Assembly (NCBI RefSeq): GCF_025263565.1
Contig: NZ_CP079865.1
Coordinates: 6,262,001 to 6,326,000 of the forward strand
DNA from: Mycobacterium sp. SMC-8
GTDB taxonomy: Bacteria; Actinomycetota; Actinomycetes; Mycobacteriales; Mycobacteriaceae
Direction: 5' to 3'
Length of the DNA stretch: 64,000 nt
Shown here: positions 44,318 through 52,639 of the stretch, in pieces
Layout of the letters: each line of letters begins with the position of its first letter
How positions within the stretch are numbered: position 1 is the first letter of the stretch
Translations under genes and position numbers: made by a program
Notes under the pieces: model-generated
The model's input: the letters and a program-made list of their open reading frames with translations, nothing else
Databases searched by the model: none
Told to the model about the DNA's origin: nothing

Positions 44318-44863
44318 TCAGGCCCGGGTGGCCAGTGTCAGCTCCATCAGCTTGATCGCCATGCCGCAGGCGTCCATGCCGGGTGTCTGCGGATTGACCC
44401 ACCAGCCGACCACGCCGGCGGCATCGCTGGCCACCCCGCACGCGCCGTTGGGATCGTTGGGCCGCATGACGATCGAGGAGATACCGGCGACCGACCGGTT
44501 CTCGATCTGATACTGCAGCTGCTCGGCCACGCTGCGCTCGTTGTCCAGGCTGCCGGTCTCGAACCAGAAGCGGGTGATGTCGACCAGACCGGCCGGATTG
44601 GCGGCCTGCCAGCGGCAGATCGCACCGACGAAGGTGCTCTGGATGTCCAGCGGATCGGCGCCGACCGTCTCCGCGAGGATGTCCTCGGTGAGGACCTCGC
44701 ATTCTTTGAGCAGGTTGGGGTATTTGCGCTCGGAGTTGTCATTGCGGGGCACGGTGCCGGTGCCGGATTTGGCGGCGGTGCCTTCGACCGTCTGCGTGCA
44801 GCCGGTCAGCACGGCCAGACCGGCCAGAGCGGCGACCGCCCCGGTGAGCAGGCGTCGGGTCAT
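44318..44863 (-). CDS. lprC: DUF3558 lipoprotein LprC
   Basis: 181-aa lipoprotein with signal peptide MTRRLLTGAVAALAGLAVLT and lipobox VLTGC. The mature part is a DUF3558 domain with three paired-looking Cys (LLKECEVLTEDI, GAICRWQA, GACGVAS) and one more near the C-terminus (DACGMAI). The ATG at 44863 overlaps the lprB stop by 4 bp. DUF3558 proteins are surface lipoproteins of mycobacteria and relatives with no assigned biochemical function. The name is taken from matching gene order with Rv1275. Confidence 0.85.
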   Translation of the reverse strand: MTRRLLTGAVAALAGLAVLTGCTQTVEGTAAKSGTGTVPRNDNSERKYPNLLKECEVLTEDILAETVGADPLDIQSTFVGAICRWQAANPAGLVDITRFWFETGSLDNERSVAEQLQYQIENRSVAGISSIVMRPNDPNGACGVASDAAGVVGWWVNPQTPGMDACGMAIKLMELTLATRA

Positions 44864-45459
44864 TTGGAGTTCACAATCGACTGGCGGGTGAGCTCCTTGG
44901 CCACCTCGCAGGGGTCCGGATAGGGCGGCTGCGCGTAGCTGATCGACCATTCGATGAAATCGTCGTTGAACTGGATGCCGACCTCACACAGATTCACGCC
45001 GACCTCGGGGTCGGGGTCCTCGTTGATCCCGATGAAGCCGTCGTGGCCCTCGATGTTGATGTCCTCCACGCTGGTCCGCGACAGCTCCATGGTCTTGCGC
45101 TCGCGGCCGATCGGGCTGCCGCGGAACCACGAGAACGAGAAGTGCGGCCCCAGAATCGATCCACCGGACAGCCACTGGCATCCGACCGAGGTCTTGGCCG
45201 TGTTCACCAGACCGGGCACCTCGGTCTGCTTGGTGATCTCCTCGTCACTGACCCCACCGCACTCGGGGAAGAACGGTCCGTGCGTGACGCTCTGCTGCGG
45301 AGCCTCGGTCGACGGCATGGCCGGGTTCTGCGGCTCGGAGTCCGAGCACCCGGCGAGCACGGGGAGCATGGCGGCGACGGCGACGGCCAGCGCCCCACGT
45401 GCGCGGGGAGCGATGACCGACACCGTCGGCCGACGGTGTCCGCGGAAGCTGGGGTTCAC
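44860..45459 (-). CDS. lprB: DUF3558 lipoprotein LprB
   Basis: 199-aa lipoprotein, upstream and coupled to lprC. A charged n-region is followed by ARGALAVAVAAMLPVLAGC as h-region and lipobox. The mature domain is DUF3558 (FFPECGGVSDEEITKQTEV, then SVGCQWLSGGSI, VNLCEVGIQF, DPCEVAKEL), with four Cys suggesting two disulfides. The GTG at 45459 is chosen because TACAGT ends 7 nt upstream, the layout of a leaderless transcript; an in-frame extension to 45492 would lie over that promoter. Position corresponds to Rv1274. Function unknown. Confidence 0.85.
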   Translation of the reverse strand: MNPSFRGHRRPTVSVIAPRARGALAVAVAAMLPVLAGCSDSEPQNPAMPSTEAPQQSVTHGPFFPECGGVSDEEITKQTEVPGLVNTAKTSVGCQWLSGGSILGPHFSFSWFRGSPIGRERKTMELSRTSVEDINIEGHDGFIGINEDPDPEVGVNLCEVGIQFNDDFIEWSISYAQPPYPDPCEVAKELTRQSIVNSK

Positions 45460-45466
45460 GCCATGC

Positions 45467-45472
45467 ACTGTA
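45467..45472 (-). promoter_or_regulatory. leaderless -10 element for lprB-lprC
   Basis: Minus-strand TACAGT followed by GCATGGC and the GTG at 45459. Confidence 0.55.
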
Positions 45473-45593
45473 GCGGCAGCCCTCGCCCTCAACCACCGAC
45501 ATGCCGACTGACCTGCCTCTTTATCGGATTCTCAGGTGGAGTTCGGGCTCGCCCCGGCCTCGGGCGGCGCGGCCGGTGTGCGACAGTAGCCAG

Positions 45594-47336
45594 ATGCTCT
45601 GGGGGCTGCTCCGCCGGTACGCACGGCCCTACCGCCGCCTGCTGACGATCGTCGCGGCGCTTCAAGTGGTCAGCACACTGGCCACGCTGTACCTGCCGAC
45701 GGTCAACGCCGCGATCATCGACGACGGTGTGGCTCAGGGAAACCTGCGCCGCATCGTCGAACTCGGCTTTGTCATGCTCGCCGTGACCGCGCTGCAGGTG
45801 GTGTGCGCGGTGGGCGCGGTGTATTTCGGGTCGCGCGCGGGCATGGGGGTGGGCCGCGACCTGCGCTCGGCGATGTTCCACCACGTCACGGGCTTTTCCG
45901 CGGAGGAGACGGCCCGCTTCGGCGCCCCTTCCCTGCTCACACGCACCACCAACGACGTGCAACAGATCCAGCTGCTGGTTCAGCTGACGTGCACGATGCT
46001 GGTCACCGCGCCGATCATGAGCGTCGGCGGCATCGTGATGGCGATCCACCAGGATGCGGGACTGTCGTGGCTGCTGGTGGTCAGCGTGCCGGTGCTGGCG
46101 CTGGCCAACTACTGGATCGTGTCGCACCTGCTACCCATCTTCCGCCGCGTGCAGGGCCAGATCGACGGGATCAACCGGGTGATGCGCGAGCAGCTGACCG
46201 GTCTGCGCGTGGTTCGCGCGTTCGCCCGGGAACCGTTCGAGCGCAACCGATTCGCCGAGGCCAATACGGCGCTGTCCGACAGTGTGCTGGAGGCGGGCCG
46301 CTGGCAGGCGCTGATGCTGCCGACCACCACCCTGGTGATCAACGTGTCGAGCGTGGCCCTGATCTGGTTCGGCGGCATGCGCATCGACGCCGGTCAGATG
46401 CAGGTCGGTTCGCTGATCGCGTTCCTGTCCTACTTCATGCAGATCCTGATGGCGGTGCTGATGGCGACGTTCATCCTGGTGATCCTTCCGCGCGCGTCGG
46501 TGTGCGCCGAGCGGATCACTGAGGTGCTGGCGACCGAACCGGCGATCACCAACTCCCCCGCCGCGACGACGTCGGCACCGATCGCCGGCGAAATCCGGTT
46601 CGATGCCGCGACGTTCAGCTACGCCGGCGCTGACCGTCCGGTGCTGCAGGACATCACGTTCACGGCCCGGCCCGGGACCACCACCGCGATCGTCGGATCC
46701 ACCGGTTCGGGCAAGTCGACCCTGGTGTCGCTGATCTGCCGGCTCTACGACGTCACCGCGGGTGCGGTGCGCGTCGACGGCGTCGATGTGCGCGACCTGG
46801 ACATCGAACACCTCTGGGCGGCAATCGGCTTGGTGCCCCAGCGCGGCTACCTGTTCTCCGGCACCGTCGCCGACAATCTGGCCCTGGGTGCGCCCCCGGG
46901 ACGGGTCGTGACCGACGACCAGATGTGGGCGGCGCTGCGCGTTGCGTGCGCCGACGACTTCGTCGCCGCCCATCCCGACGGGCTGTCGATGCCGGTGGCC
47001 CAGGGCGGGATGAACTTCTCCGGCGGTCAGCGGCAGCGGCTGGCCATCGCCCGTGCGGTGATTCGCGATCCGGCGATCTATCTGTTCGACGACGCGTTCT
47101 CCGCACTGGACGTGCACACCGACGCGCGGGTCCGCGACCACCTGCGCGGGGTCTCCGCCTCGGCCACCGTCATCATCGTGTCGCAACGGATTTCGACCGT
47201 CTCCGCGGCCGACCTGATCGTCGTCGTCGATGACGGTCGGGTGGTGGGCGCCGGCACCCACGAGCACCTGCTCGGCACCTGCCAGCCCTACCGGGAGTTC
47301 GCGGACTCGCAAGCGGTGCCGGCAGGTGAGCGGTGA
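45594..47336 (+). CDS. ABC exporter half-transporter (Rv1273c type)
   Basis: 580-aa type IV ABC half-transporter: six membrane helices in residues about 15-320, then a nucleotide-binding domain with Walker [11 protein letters not shown]-loop VPQRGYLFS, signature NFSGGQRQR and Walker [14 protein letters not shown]. The last Walker B position is Asp where catalytic Glu is usual, so this is the degenerate ATP site of a heterodimer, as in TM287/288-type exporters. Its stop overlaps the partner start (GTGA). ATG at 45594 gives a length matching Rv1273c. Likely exports lipids or drugs across the inner membrane. Confidence 0.92.
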   Translation: MLWGLLRRYARPYRRLLTIVAALQVVSTLATLYLPTVNAAIIDDGVAQGNLRRIVELGFVMLAVTALQVVCAVGAVYFGSRAGMGVGRDLRSAMFHHVTGFSAEETARFGAPSLLTRTTNDVQQIQLLVQLTCTMLVTAPIMSVGGIVMAIHQDAGLSWLLVVSVPVLALANYWIVSHLLPIFRRVQGQIDGINRVMREQLTGLRVVRAFAREPFERNRFAEANTALSDSVLEAGRWQALMLPTTTLVINVSSVALIWFGGMRIDAGQMQVGSLIAFLSYFMQILMAVLMATFILVILPRASVCAERITEVLATEPAITNSPAATTSAPIAGEIRFDAATFSYAGADRPVLQDITFTARPGTTTAIVGSTGSGKSTLVSLICRLYDVTAGAVRVDGVDVRDLDIEHLWAAIGLVPQRGYLFSGTVADNLALGAPPGRVVTDDQMWAALRVACADDFVAAHPDGLSMPVAQGGMNFSGGQRQRLAIARAVIRDPAIYLFDDAFSALDVHTDARVRDHLRGVSASATVIIVSQRISTVSAADLIVVVDDGRVVGAGTHEHLLGTCQPYREFADSQAVPAGER

Positions 47337-49237
47337 GCGGCCCGCTGGCACGCCCGATGCGGATGAACGAGCCCCCGCAGACCCGGTCCCGGGACTTCAA
47401 GGGGTCGGCGCTGCGGCTGTTGCGACGACTGACACCACACCGCCGACTGACCGTCGCGGTGATGCTGCTCGGAATCGGCGGCATCGCCGTCGGGGTGATC
47501 GGCCCGCGCATCCTCGGGCACGCGACCGACCTGCTGTTCAACGGCGTCATCGGCCGGCAGCTGCCGACCGGCCAGACCAAGGAGCAGGCCGTCGAGGCCG
47601 CCAGGGCTCGCGGTGACGGCACGTTCGCCGACCTGCTCTCGGGTATGGACGTCGTGCCCGGGCAGGGGGTGGATTTCGGGGCTGTGGCGCGCACGCTGGC
47701 GTTGGCGCTGGGCTTGTATCTGGTTGCCGCCCTGATGGTCTGGGTGCAGGCCAGGCTGCTCAACGTGGTGGTTCAACGCACCATGGTGATGTTGCGCTCC
47801 GATGTCGAGGACAAGCTGCACCGGCTGCCGCTGCGGTACTTCGACTCGCGGCAGCGCGGCGAGGTGCTCAGCCGGGTCACCAACGACGTCGACAACCTGC
47901 AGCAGTCCCTGACGATGTCGATCACCCAGCTGCTGACCTCGGTGCTGACGGTGATCGGTGTGCTGGTGATGATGCTGACGATCTCGCCGATGCTGACGCT
48001 GCTCACGGTGGTCACGGTGCCGCTGTCGCTGTGGGTGACTCGTTCGATCGCCCGGCGGTCCCGCACGCTGTTCGTCGCGCAGTGGACCAATACGGGCCGG
48101 CTGAATGCGCACATCGAGGAGACCTACAGCGGGTTCACCGTCGTCAAGACCTTCGGCCACCGCACCCGGGCCGAGGAGCAGTTCACCGAACTCAACGACG
48201 ACGTCTATCGCGCCAGCTTCGGGGCCCAGTTCTTGTCGGGGCTGGTGTCGCCGGCCACGATCTTCATCGGCAACCTGAGCTATGTCGCGGTCGCGGTGCT
48301 CGGCGGGGTCCAGGTGGCCACCGGGCAGATCACGCTCGGCGGTATCCAGGCGTTCATCCAGTACGTCCGCCAGTTCAACCAGCCGCTCACCCAGATCGCC
48401 GGGATGTACAACACGCTGCAGTCCGGGATCGCCAGCGCCGAACGGGTTTTCGACCTCCTCGACGCCGAGGAGGAGCCCCCGGATGCGCCGGTCACGTTGC
48501 CGGCCGGCGACGATGGACGCACCGGGCGGGTGGAGTTCGACCGGGTGCGGTTCGGCTACCGGGCCGACGTCCCGGTGATCGAAGATCTCTGCCTTGTCGT
48601 CGACCCCGGCACCACCGTCGCGATCGTCGGGCCGACCGGCGCAGGCAAGACCACACTGGTGAACCTGCTGATGAGGTTCTACGACGTCGACGCCGGCCGC
48701 ATCCTGCTCGACGGCGTGGACATCACCTCGGTGAGCCGCGAGTCGCTGCGGTCACGCATCGGCATGGTGCTGCAGGACACCTGGCTGTTCGCCGGCACGA
48801 TCTACGAGAACATCGCCTACGGCCGTCCCGGGGCCGGCCACGACGAGGTGCTCGAAGCGGCCCGGACCGCCTACGTCGATCGTTTCGTGCAGACCCTGCC
48901 CGACGGCTACGGCACGCGGATCAACGACGGCGGCACCAACATCAGCGCCGGGGAGAAGCAGCTCATCACGATCGCCCGCGCGGTGCTGGCGCAACCGCGG
49001 CTGCTGATCCTCGACGAGGCGACCAGCTCGGTGGACACCCGCACCGAGGTGCTGATCCAGCGGGCGATGAGCCGGCTGCGGCGGGACCGGACGAGCTTCA
49101 TCATCGCGCACCGGCTCTCCACCATCCGGGATGCGGACACGATCCTGGTCATGGAGGCGGGCAGGATCGTCGAACGCGGCACCCACGACGAGTTGATGGC
49201 CCGGCACGGCGAGTACTGGATGATGGCCGGCCGCTGA
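47333..49237 (+). CDS. ABC exporter half-transporter, catalytic partner (Rv1272c type)
   Basis: 634-aa partner. It has an N-terminal extension ([28 protein letters not shown]), six membrane helices with a long outer loop, and a nucleotide-binding domain with Walker [10 protein letters not shown], signature NISAGEKQL and Walker [15 protein letters not shown], where Glu supplies the consensus catalytic base. Signature SAGE instead of SGGQ is a known variant. With the preceding gene it forms a heterodimeric exporter with one consensus site. M. tuberculosis Rv1272c has been linked to lipid transport; the substrate here is inferred only. Confidence 0.92.
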   Translation: MSGPLARPMRMNEPPQTRSRDFKGSALRLLRRLTPHRRLTVAVMLLGIGGIAVGVIGPRILGHATDLLFNGVIGRQLPTGQTKEQAVEAARARGDGTFADLLSGMDVVPGQGVDFGAVARTLALALGLYLVAALMVWVQARLLNVVVQRTMVMLRSDVEDKLHRLPLRYFDSRQRGEVLSRVTNDVDNLQQSLTMSITQLLTSVLTVIGVLVMMLTISPMLTLLTVVTVPLSLWVTRSIARRSRTLFVAQWTNTGRLNAHIEETYSGFTVVKTFGHRTRAEEQFTELNDDVYRASFGAQFLSGLVSPATIFIGNLSYVAVAVLGGVQVATGQITLGGIQAFIQYVRQFNQPLTQIAGMYNTLQSGIASAERVFDLLDAEEEPPDAPVTLPAGDDGRTGRVEFDRVRFGYRADVPVIEDLCLVVDPGTTVAIVGPTGAGKTTLVNLLMRFYDVDAGRILLDGVDITSVSRESLRSRIGMVLQDTWLFAGTIYENIAYGRPGAGHDEVLEAARTAYVDRFVQTLPDGYGTRINDGGTNISAGEKQLITIARAVLAQPRLLILDEATSSVDTRTEVLIQRAMSRLRRDRTSFIIAHRLSTIRDADTILVMEAGRIVERGTHDELMARHGEYWMMAGR

Positions 49238-49259
49238 CGAGTGAGCGTTGTGCTGAACT

Positions 49260-49271
49260 CCACGTACGTGG
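49260..49271. repeat. perfect 12-bp palindrome after the ABC exporter operon
   Basis: CCACGTACGTGG is a loopless palindrome in the 59-bp gap before the convergent 188-aa gene, followed by a GC-rich stem-like segment (CCCCCGGCTGGCGGGG). It may contribute to termination or be a protein-binding site; there is no further evidence. Confidence 0.35.
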
Positions 49272-49296
49272 CGGTCACCCCCGGCTGGCGGGGCGC

Positions 49297-49863
49297 CTAG
49301 AGTTGCGGCCCCTCGGCCCGCAGGTCGTCGACCTCGCGCATGGCGGCACGGAGTTTGCCCAGCCACTCGTCGGCGTGCTCGCCGACCAGCCGCACCGACC
49401 ACGCAAGGGCATCGGAGCGGGACCGGGCGACGCCCGCGTCGACGAGCGTGTCGAGCACCCGGCGCTCAGGCTGCCGCAGCCGCGTCATCACCGGAACCGC
49501 GAGGTGGGTGAACAGGATTCGCTCCGGTTGACCGTCACCGGGAATCTCGACGCCCCACGACACCTTGCGCCCGTACCGGGCCTCGGCTTCGTCGGCGATC
49601 TGCATGCGTTCGGCGCGGGTCTGCTCGCGGAAGCGGGCGGCACGGCCGGAGGCGCGGGCTTCGCTCTCGGGGTTGTCGGATTCGGGGAGACGACCGATGA
49701 CGGTGATTTCCTCGCGGTCGACGACGACCTCGGGGTCACCGGCGAACCAGTCGTCGGGCAGGCGTCCGGCGAACCATTCGCCGGCGTCCGCCGCATCGGG
49801 TTGATCGGCCTGCTGCCAGCCGCCGGAGCGGCCGGCGCGTCGGCCATGAGGATGATGTCGCAT
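49297..49863 (-). CDS. uncharacterised protein with ribbon-helix-like C-terminus
   Basis: 188-aa soluble protein that I do not recognise. The N-terminal 45 residues are Gly/Asp/Trp-rich (EWFAGRLPDDWFAGDP); a beta-rich middle (EVVVDREEITVIGRLPE) precedes a charged helix. The C-terminal part (RRVLDTLVDAGVARSRSDALAWSVRLVGEH) resembles the helix pair of ribbon-helix-helix or antitoxin-like proteins. No toxin partner is adjacent, so a toxin-antitoxin call is not justified. It stands alone, facing the ABC exporter genes. Confidence 0.6.
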   Translation of the reverse strand: MRHHPHGRRAGRSGGWQQADQPDAADAGEWFAGRLPDDWFAGDPEVVVDREEITVIGRLPESDNPESEARASGRAARFREQTRAERMQIADEAEARYGRKVSWGVEIPGDGQPERILFTHLAVPVMTRLRQPERRVLDTLVDAGVARSRSDALAWSVRLVGEHADEWLGKLRAAMREVDDLRAEGPQL

Positions 49864-49927
49864 GATTACATGCTTACACCGTTAAAGGCGCGGCGGTTCC
49901 GGGTTCGCCGAGAGCTGAATCAGCAGG

Positions 49928-50128
49928 TCAGCGCTTACCGAGCACGAGGACACCCCCGCCGACAGCCAGAACGACGAACAGCGCAATCGCCCATCCCGCC
50001 CCCAGCAACCACCACACCAGCCCGAGTGCCGCCAGCGCCGGTGACAGCGCGAACAACACCATCGCCGGATGCTCCTTGATGACAGCCAGGGCGCCCTGGG
50101 CGCGCCGGCGGTCGATTTCCTTGGCCAT
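49928..50128 (-). CDS. small membrane protein
   Basis: 66-aa protein, MAKEIDRRRAQGALAVIKEH followed by two hydrophobic segments (MVLFALSPALAALGLVWWLL and GWAIALFVVLAVGGGVLVL) and a short basic end. The ATG at 50128 is preferred as the natural beginning of the charged N-terminus; an in-frame ATG at 50167 would add 13 residues. Probably a two-span inner-membrane protein. Function unknown. It is divergent from the AIM24 gene. Confidence 0.6.
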   Translation of the reverse strand: MAKEIDRRRAQGALAVIKEHPAMVLFALSPALAALGLVWWLLGAGWAIALFVVLAVGGGVLVLGKR

Positions 50129-50204
50129 ATCGCCAGAATGCCAGCTGAGCACCGCCGCGACGGTCATAGGGTGAAACCAAGACGACCCACCCGAGGAGGC
50201 GGCG

Positions 50205-51110
50205 ATGACAGGACCCGGACAAGGCAGTTGGCAGCCCGATCCCGAGGGCCGGTTCGACTACCGGTGGCATGACGGACGGCAGTGGACGGACCAGGTCTCT
50301 CATCACGGACAACTGCAGCGCGCGCCGCTGGGCGGCGCCCCCGGACCGGGGGCGCCCCAGCAACAACCCGGTCCACAGGCGCCGCAGCAACATCCCGGAC
50401 AGCATCAGGCGCAGGCGGTTCCTGGCGGAGCGGACGGATTCGCCGGGATCAGCGGCGATCTCGTCGACGGGCGCTTCAGCGAGAAGGAAGCCAAACCGAT
50501 CGCGAACCAGAACACCAAACTGCTCCGGGTGCGGCTCGGCGAGCCCTTCATGGCCCGGCAGGGCTCGATGGTCGCCTACCAGGGCAACGTGGATTTCGCG
50601 TTCGAGGGCGGTGGCGCCTCGAAGTTCCTGAAGAAGGCGCTGACCGGCGAGGGCCTTCCGCTGATGCGGTGCCAGGGGCAGGGGGACGTGTTTCTGGCCG
50701 ACCGCGCCTACGACGTGCACCTGCTCAACCTGACCAACTCCGGCCTGTCGATCAGCGGCAAGAACGTGCTGGCCTTCTCGACGAGCCTGGATTGGAACAT
50801 CGAGCGGGTCAAGGGCGGCAGCATGGTCGCAGGCGGACTGTTCAACACCATGCTGCGCGGCACCGGATGGGTGGCGTTGACCACCGACGGCCCGCCCGTG
50901 GTGCTCAACGCCGCCGAGGCCCCGACGTTCGCCGACACCAACGCCGTGGTCGCGTGGTCGGCGAACCTGCAGACGCAGCTCAAGACCAGCTTCAAGGCCG
51001 GGGCGCTGATCGGCCGGGGCTCAGGTGAGGCGATGCAGGTGTCGTTCTACGGCAACGGGTTCGTGATCGTCCAACCCTCCGAAGGGATTCCGGTCACCAC
51101 CCCGCAGTAG
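50205..51110 (+). CDS. AIM24-family protein with N-terminal DUF2510 domain
   Basis: 301-aa protein. Residues about 5-35 form a DUF2510 module (GSWQPDPEGRFDYRWHDGRQWTD), a short beta domain common at actinobacterial N-termini. A Gln/Pro/His-rich linker follows (PQQQPGPQAPQQHPGQ), then an AIM24/TIGR00266 beta-sandwich from about residue 95 (VRLGEPFMARQGSMVAYQG, later GTGWVALTTDGPPVVLNA). AIM24 proteins have unknown biochemical roles; some bacterial ones affect membrane or biofilm traits. GGAGGCGGCG precedes the ATG. It converges with dtd, stops 1 bp apart. Confidence 0.85.
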   Translation: MTGPGQGSWQPDPEGRFDYRWHDGRQWTDQVSHHGQLQRAPLGGAPGPGAPQQQPGPQAPQQHPGQHQAQAVPGGADGFAGISGDLVDGRFSEKEAKPIANQNTKLLRVRLGEPFMARQGSMVAYQGNVDFAFEGGGASKFLKKALTGEGLPLMRCQGQGDVFLADRAYDVHLLNLTNSGLSISGKNVLAFSTSLDWNIERVKGGSMVAGGLFNTMLRGTGWVALTTDGPPVVLNAAEAPTFADTNAVVAWSANLQTQLKTSFKAGALIGRGSGEAMQVSFYGNGFVIVQPSEGIPVTTPQ

Positions 51111-51111
51111 G

Positions 51112-51543
51112 TCACAGTTCGAGCATCACGGTGACCGGCCCGTCGTTGACGAGCTCGACCTGCATGTCGGCGCCGAAGACGCCACAGGCCACCTCGGCGC
51201 CGAGGTCGGCCAGCGCCGCGGCGAACGCATCGACCAACGGCTCTGCGACCGAACCCGGCGCCGCGGCGTTCCACGTCGGCCGTCGCCCCTTGGTCGTATT
51301 GCCGTAAAGGGTGAACTGGCTGACCACCAAGATCGGCGCCCCGACATCGGCGGCCGACATCTCGTCGTCGAGAATCCTCAGCCACCACAGCTTTTCGGCC
51401 ATCCGGCGGGCCTTGGCGGGGTCGTCGTCGTGCGTGACGCCGACGAGCGCGAGCAGACCCTGATGTTGTGGATGGATCTCGCCGACGGTCTCGCCGGCCA
51501 CCGTCACCCGAGCCGAGGTCACCCGCTGGACGAGGATGCGCAT
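51112..51543 (-). CDS. dtd: D-aminoacyl-tRNA deacylase
   Basis: 143-aa Dtd. Both active-site motifs are present: [17 protein letters not shown] (SQFTL) and [14 protein letters not shown] (the GPVT group that forms the cross-subunit Gly-cisPro pocket). N-terminus [15 protein letters not shown] and length are standard. It removes D-amino acids (and Gly from tRNA-Ala) mischarged to tRNA, acting as a homodimer in the cytosol. Stop is 9 bp from the DUF305 gene stop region upstream of it; both run leftward and could be co-transcribed. Confidence 0.95.
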   Translation of the reverse strand: MRILVQRVTSARVTVAGETVGEIHPQHQGLLALVGVTHDDDPAKARRMAEKLWWLRILDDEMSAADVGAPILVVSQFTLYGNTTKGRRPTWNAAAPGSVAEPLVDAFAAALADLGAEVACGVFGADMQVELVNDGPVTVMLEL

Positions 51544-51552
51544 CCGGTGAAC

Positions 51553-52203
51553 CTACAGGGAGCCCAGGATTTCCTTCATGGTGGCGATCTCCCGCTGCTG
51601 GGTGTCGATGATCTCGTGCGCCAGGTGCGTGGCGTCCGCGGACTGCCCGGTGTCCACCTGGGTCTGGGCCATCCTGACCGCGCCTTCGTGGTGGGCGATC
51701 ATCCCGGTCAGGAACTGACGGGCGGCGTCGACGCCCTGCGCCTGACGCAACTGTTCCAGCTGCGCGTCGGTCATCATCCCCATCGCGGCGTGATCCATGT
51801 CGCCTCCCATGTCGCCACCCATGTCGTGGCCCTCGTGGCCAGAGGCCGCAGGGGCGCCCCACTGGTTCAGCCACTGACGCATCGTGTCGATCTCCGGACC
51901 CTGAGCGGCCTTGATCTGCTCGGCCAGTTCCGTCACCCGGGGGTCGATGCCCTGTTTGGCCAGGATGATGTCGCTCATCACGATGGCCTGTTCGTGATGC
52001 GGGATCATGTCGCGCGCGAACGCCGTATCGGCCTCGTTGTGGCCGTGCTCACCTGCGGCCGCCTGGGAGGTCGTCTCGTGTGCGTGGGTCGCGTGGTCAT
52101 CTTCGGCGGTCTGCGTTCCCACATCGCTGCAGCCGGACAACAGCAGAGCGACGGTGGCCCCCATTGCGCCCGCCCCGACCTGCAGACTGCGTTTCGCTAG
52201 CAA
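51553..52203 (-). CDS. DUF305 lipoprotein, copper-linked
   Basis: 216-aa lipoprotein: signal peptide GAGAMGATVALLLSG with lipobox LLSGC, a His-rich spacer (EDDHATHAHETTSQ, GEHGHNEAD), then a DUF305 four-helix fold containing FARDMIPHHEQAIVMSD and MIAHHEGAVRMAQTQ, two HH motifs typical of metal-binding members, plus a His/Met/Asp-rich loop (GHEGHDMGGDMGGDMDHAAMGMM). Start is TTG at 52203, supported by AAGGGAG 6 nt upstream. It is divergent from the copper chaperone/ATPase operon with a shared CsoR-type operator. Probably a periplasmic copper-binding protein. Confidence 0.88.
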   Translation of the reverse strand: MLAKRSLQVGAGAMGATVALLLSGCSDVGTQTAEDDHATHAHETTSQAAAGEHGHNEADTAFARDMIPHHEQAIVMSDIILAKQGIDPRVTELAEQIKAAQGPEIDTMRQWLNQWGAPAASGHEGHDMGGDMGGDMDHAAMGMMTDAQLEQLRQAQGVDAARQFLTGMIAHHEGAVRMAQTQVDTGQSADATHLAHEIIDTQQREIATMKEILGSL

Positions 52204-52228
52204 CTTGCGCTCCCTTCGTGTGACTTCG

Positions 52229-52245
52229 ATACCCTAGGGGGGTAT
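52229..52245. promoter_or_regulatory. CsoR-type copper operator
   Basis: ATACCC-TAGGG-GGGTAT is a near-perfect dyad matching the TACCC/GGGTA operators of CsoR/RicR-type copper repressors. It lies between the divergent DUF305 and CopZ genes, over both promoter regions. No csoR gene is in the window, so the repressor must be encoded elsewhere. Confidence 0.75.
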
Positions 52246-52280
52246 GGTACATAAAGTTCAGACAATGCGGGAGGAGCCCG

Positions 52281-52487
52281 ATGAGCACCACCACCATCAC
52301 CGTCGAGGGAATGAGCTGCGGGGGGTGCGCCAACTCCGTGCGCGCCGAGCTCGTCCACATCCCCGGCGTTGTCGGGGTCGACGTCGACGTCACCAACGGT
52401 ACGGTCACGATCGACAGTGACGACCCGGTCGACCCCTCGGTCATCCGCGCGGCGGTCGAAGAGGCCGGCTACTCGCTGGCGAGCTGA
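52281..52487 (+). CDS. CopZ-like heavy-metal chaperone
   Basis: 68-aa single HMA domain, ferredoxin-like fold, with the metal motif GMSCGGC (C13 and C16). It begins [15 protein letters not shown] and ends with EEAGYSLAS as in CopZ/Atx1 proteins. It would carry Cu(I) in the cytosol and hand it to the P-type ATPase downstream. GGAGGAG lies just upstream of the ATG, and the CsoR-type operator is 36 bp upstream. Confidence 0.92.
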   Translation: MSTTTITVEGMSCGGCANSVRAELVHIPGVVGVDVDVTNGTVTIDSDDPVDPSVIRAAVEEAGYSLAS

Positions 52488-52492
52488 CCGTG

Positions 52493-52639
52493 ATGACCAC
52501 CCCGGTGAAGATCGCCACCTTCCTCGCCATGCTCGCCGTGGTGTTCGCGGCGTCGCTGTGGGTGGGCCATACCTTCGGACCCGCGCCCGACGGCGTGGCC
52601 CCCGCGACGAGCGACCATCACGGAGGCGTGCATCGATGA
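52493..52639 (+). CDS. 48-aa single-span membrane peptide in the copper operon
   Basis: [20 protein letters not shown] starts a 48-codon gene with one membrane helix and a short outer tail rich in Pro, Asp and His ([10 protein letters not shown]). It begins 5 bp after the chaperone stop and its stop overlaps the ATPase start (ATGA), so it is firmly part of the operon. The His-rich end could bind copper on the outer face. A GTG 3 bp upstream is an alternative start. Function is unknown; it may tune the pump. Confidence 0.75.
   Translation: MTTPVKIATFLAMLAVVFAASLWVGHTFGPAPDGVAPATSDHHGGVHR

Noticed and set aside
49297..49863. Toxin-antitoxin module based on the ribbon-helix-like C-terminus
   Set aside because: No toxin-like neighbour and no antitoxin-type operon; the neighbour at 49928 is a membrane protein.
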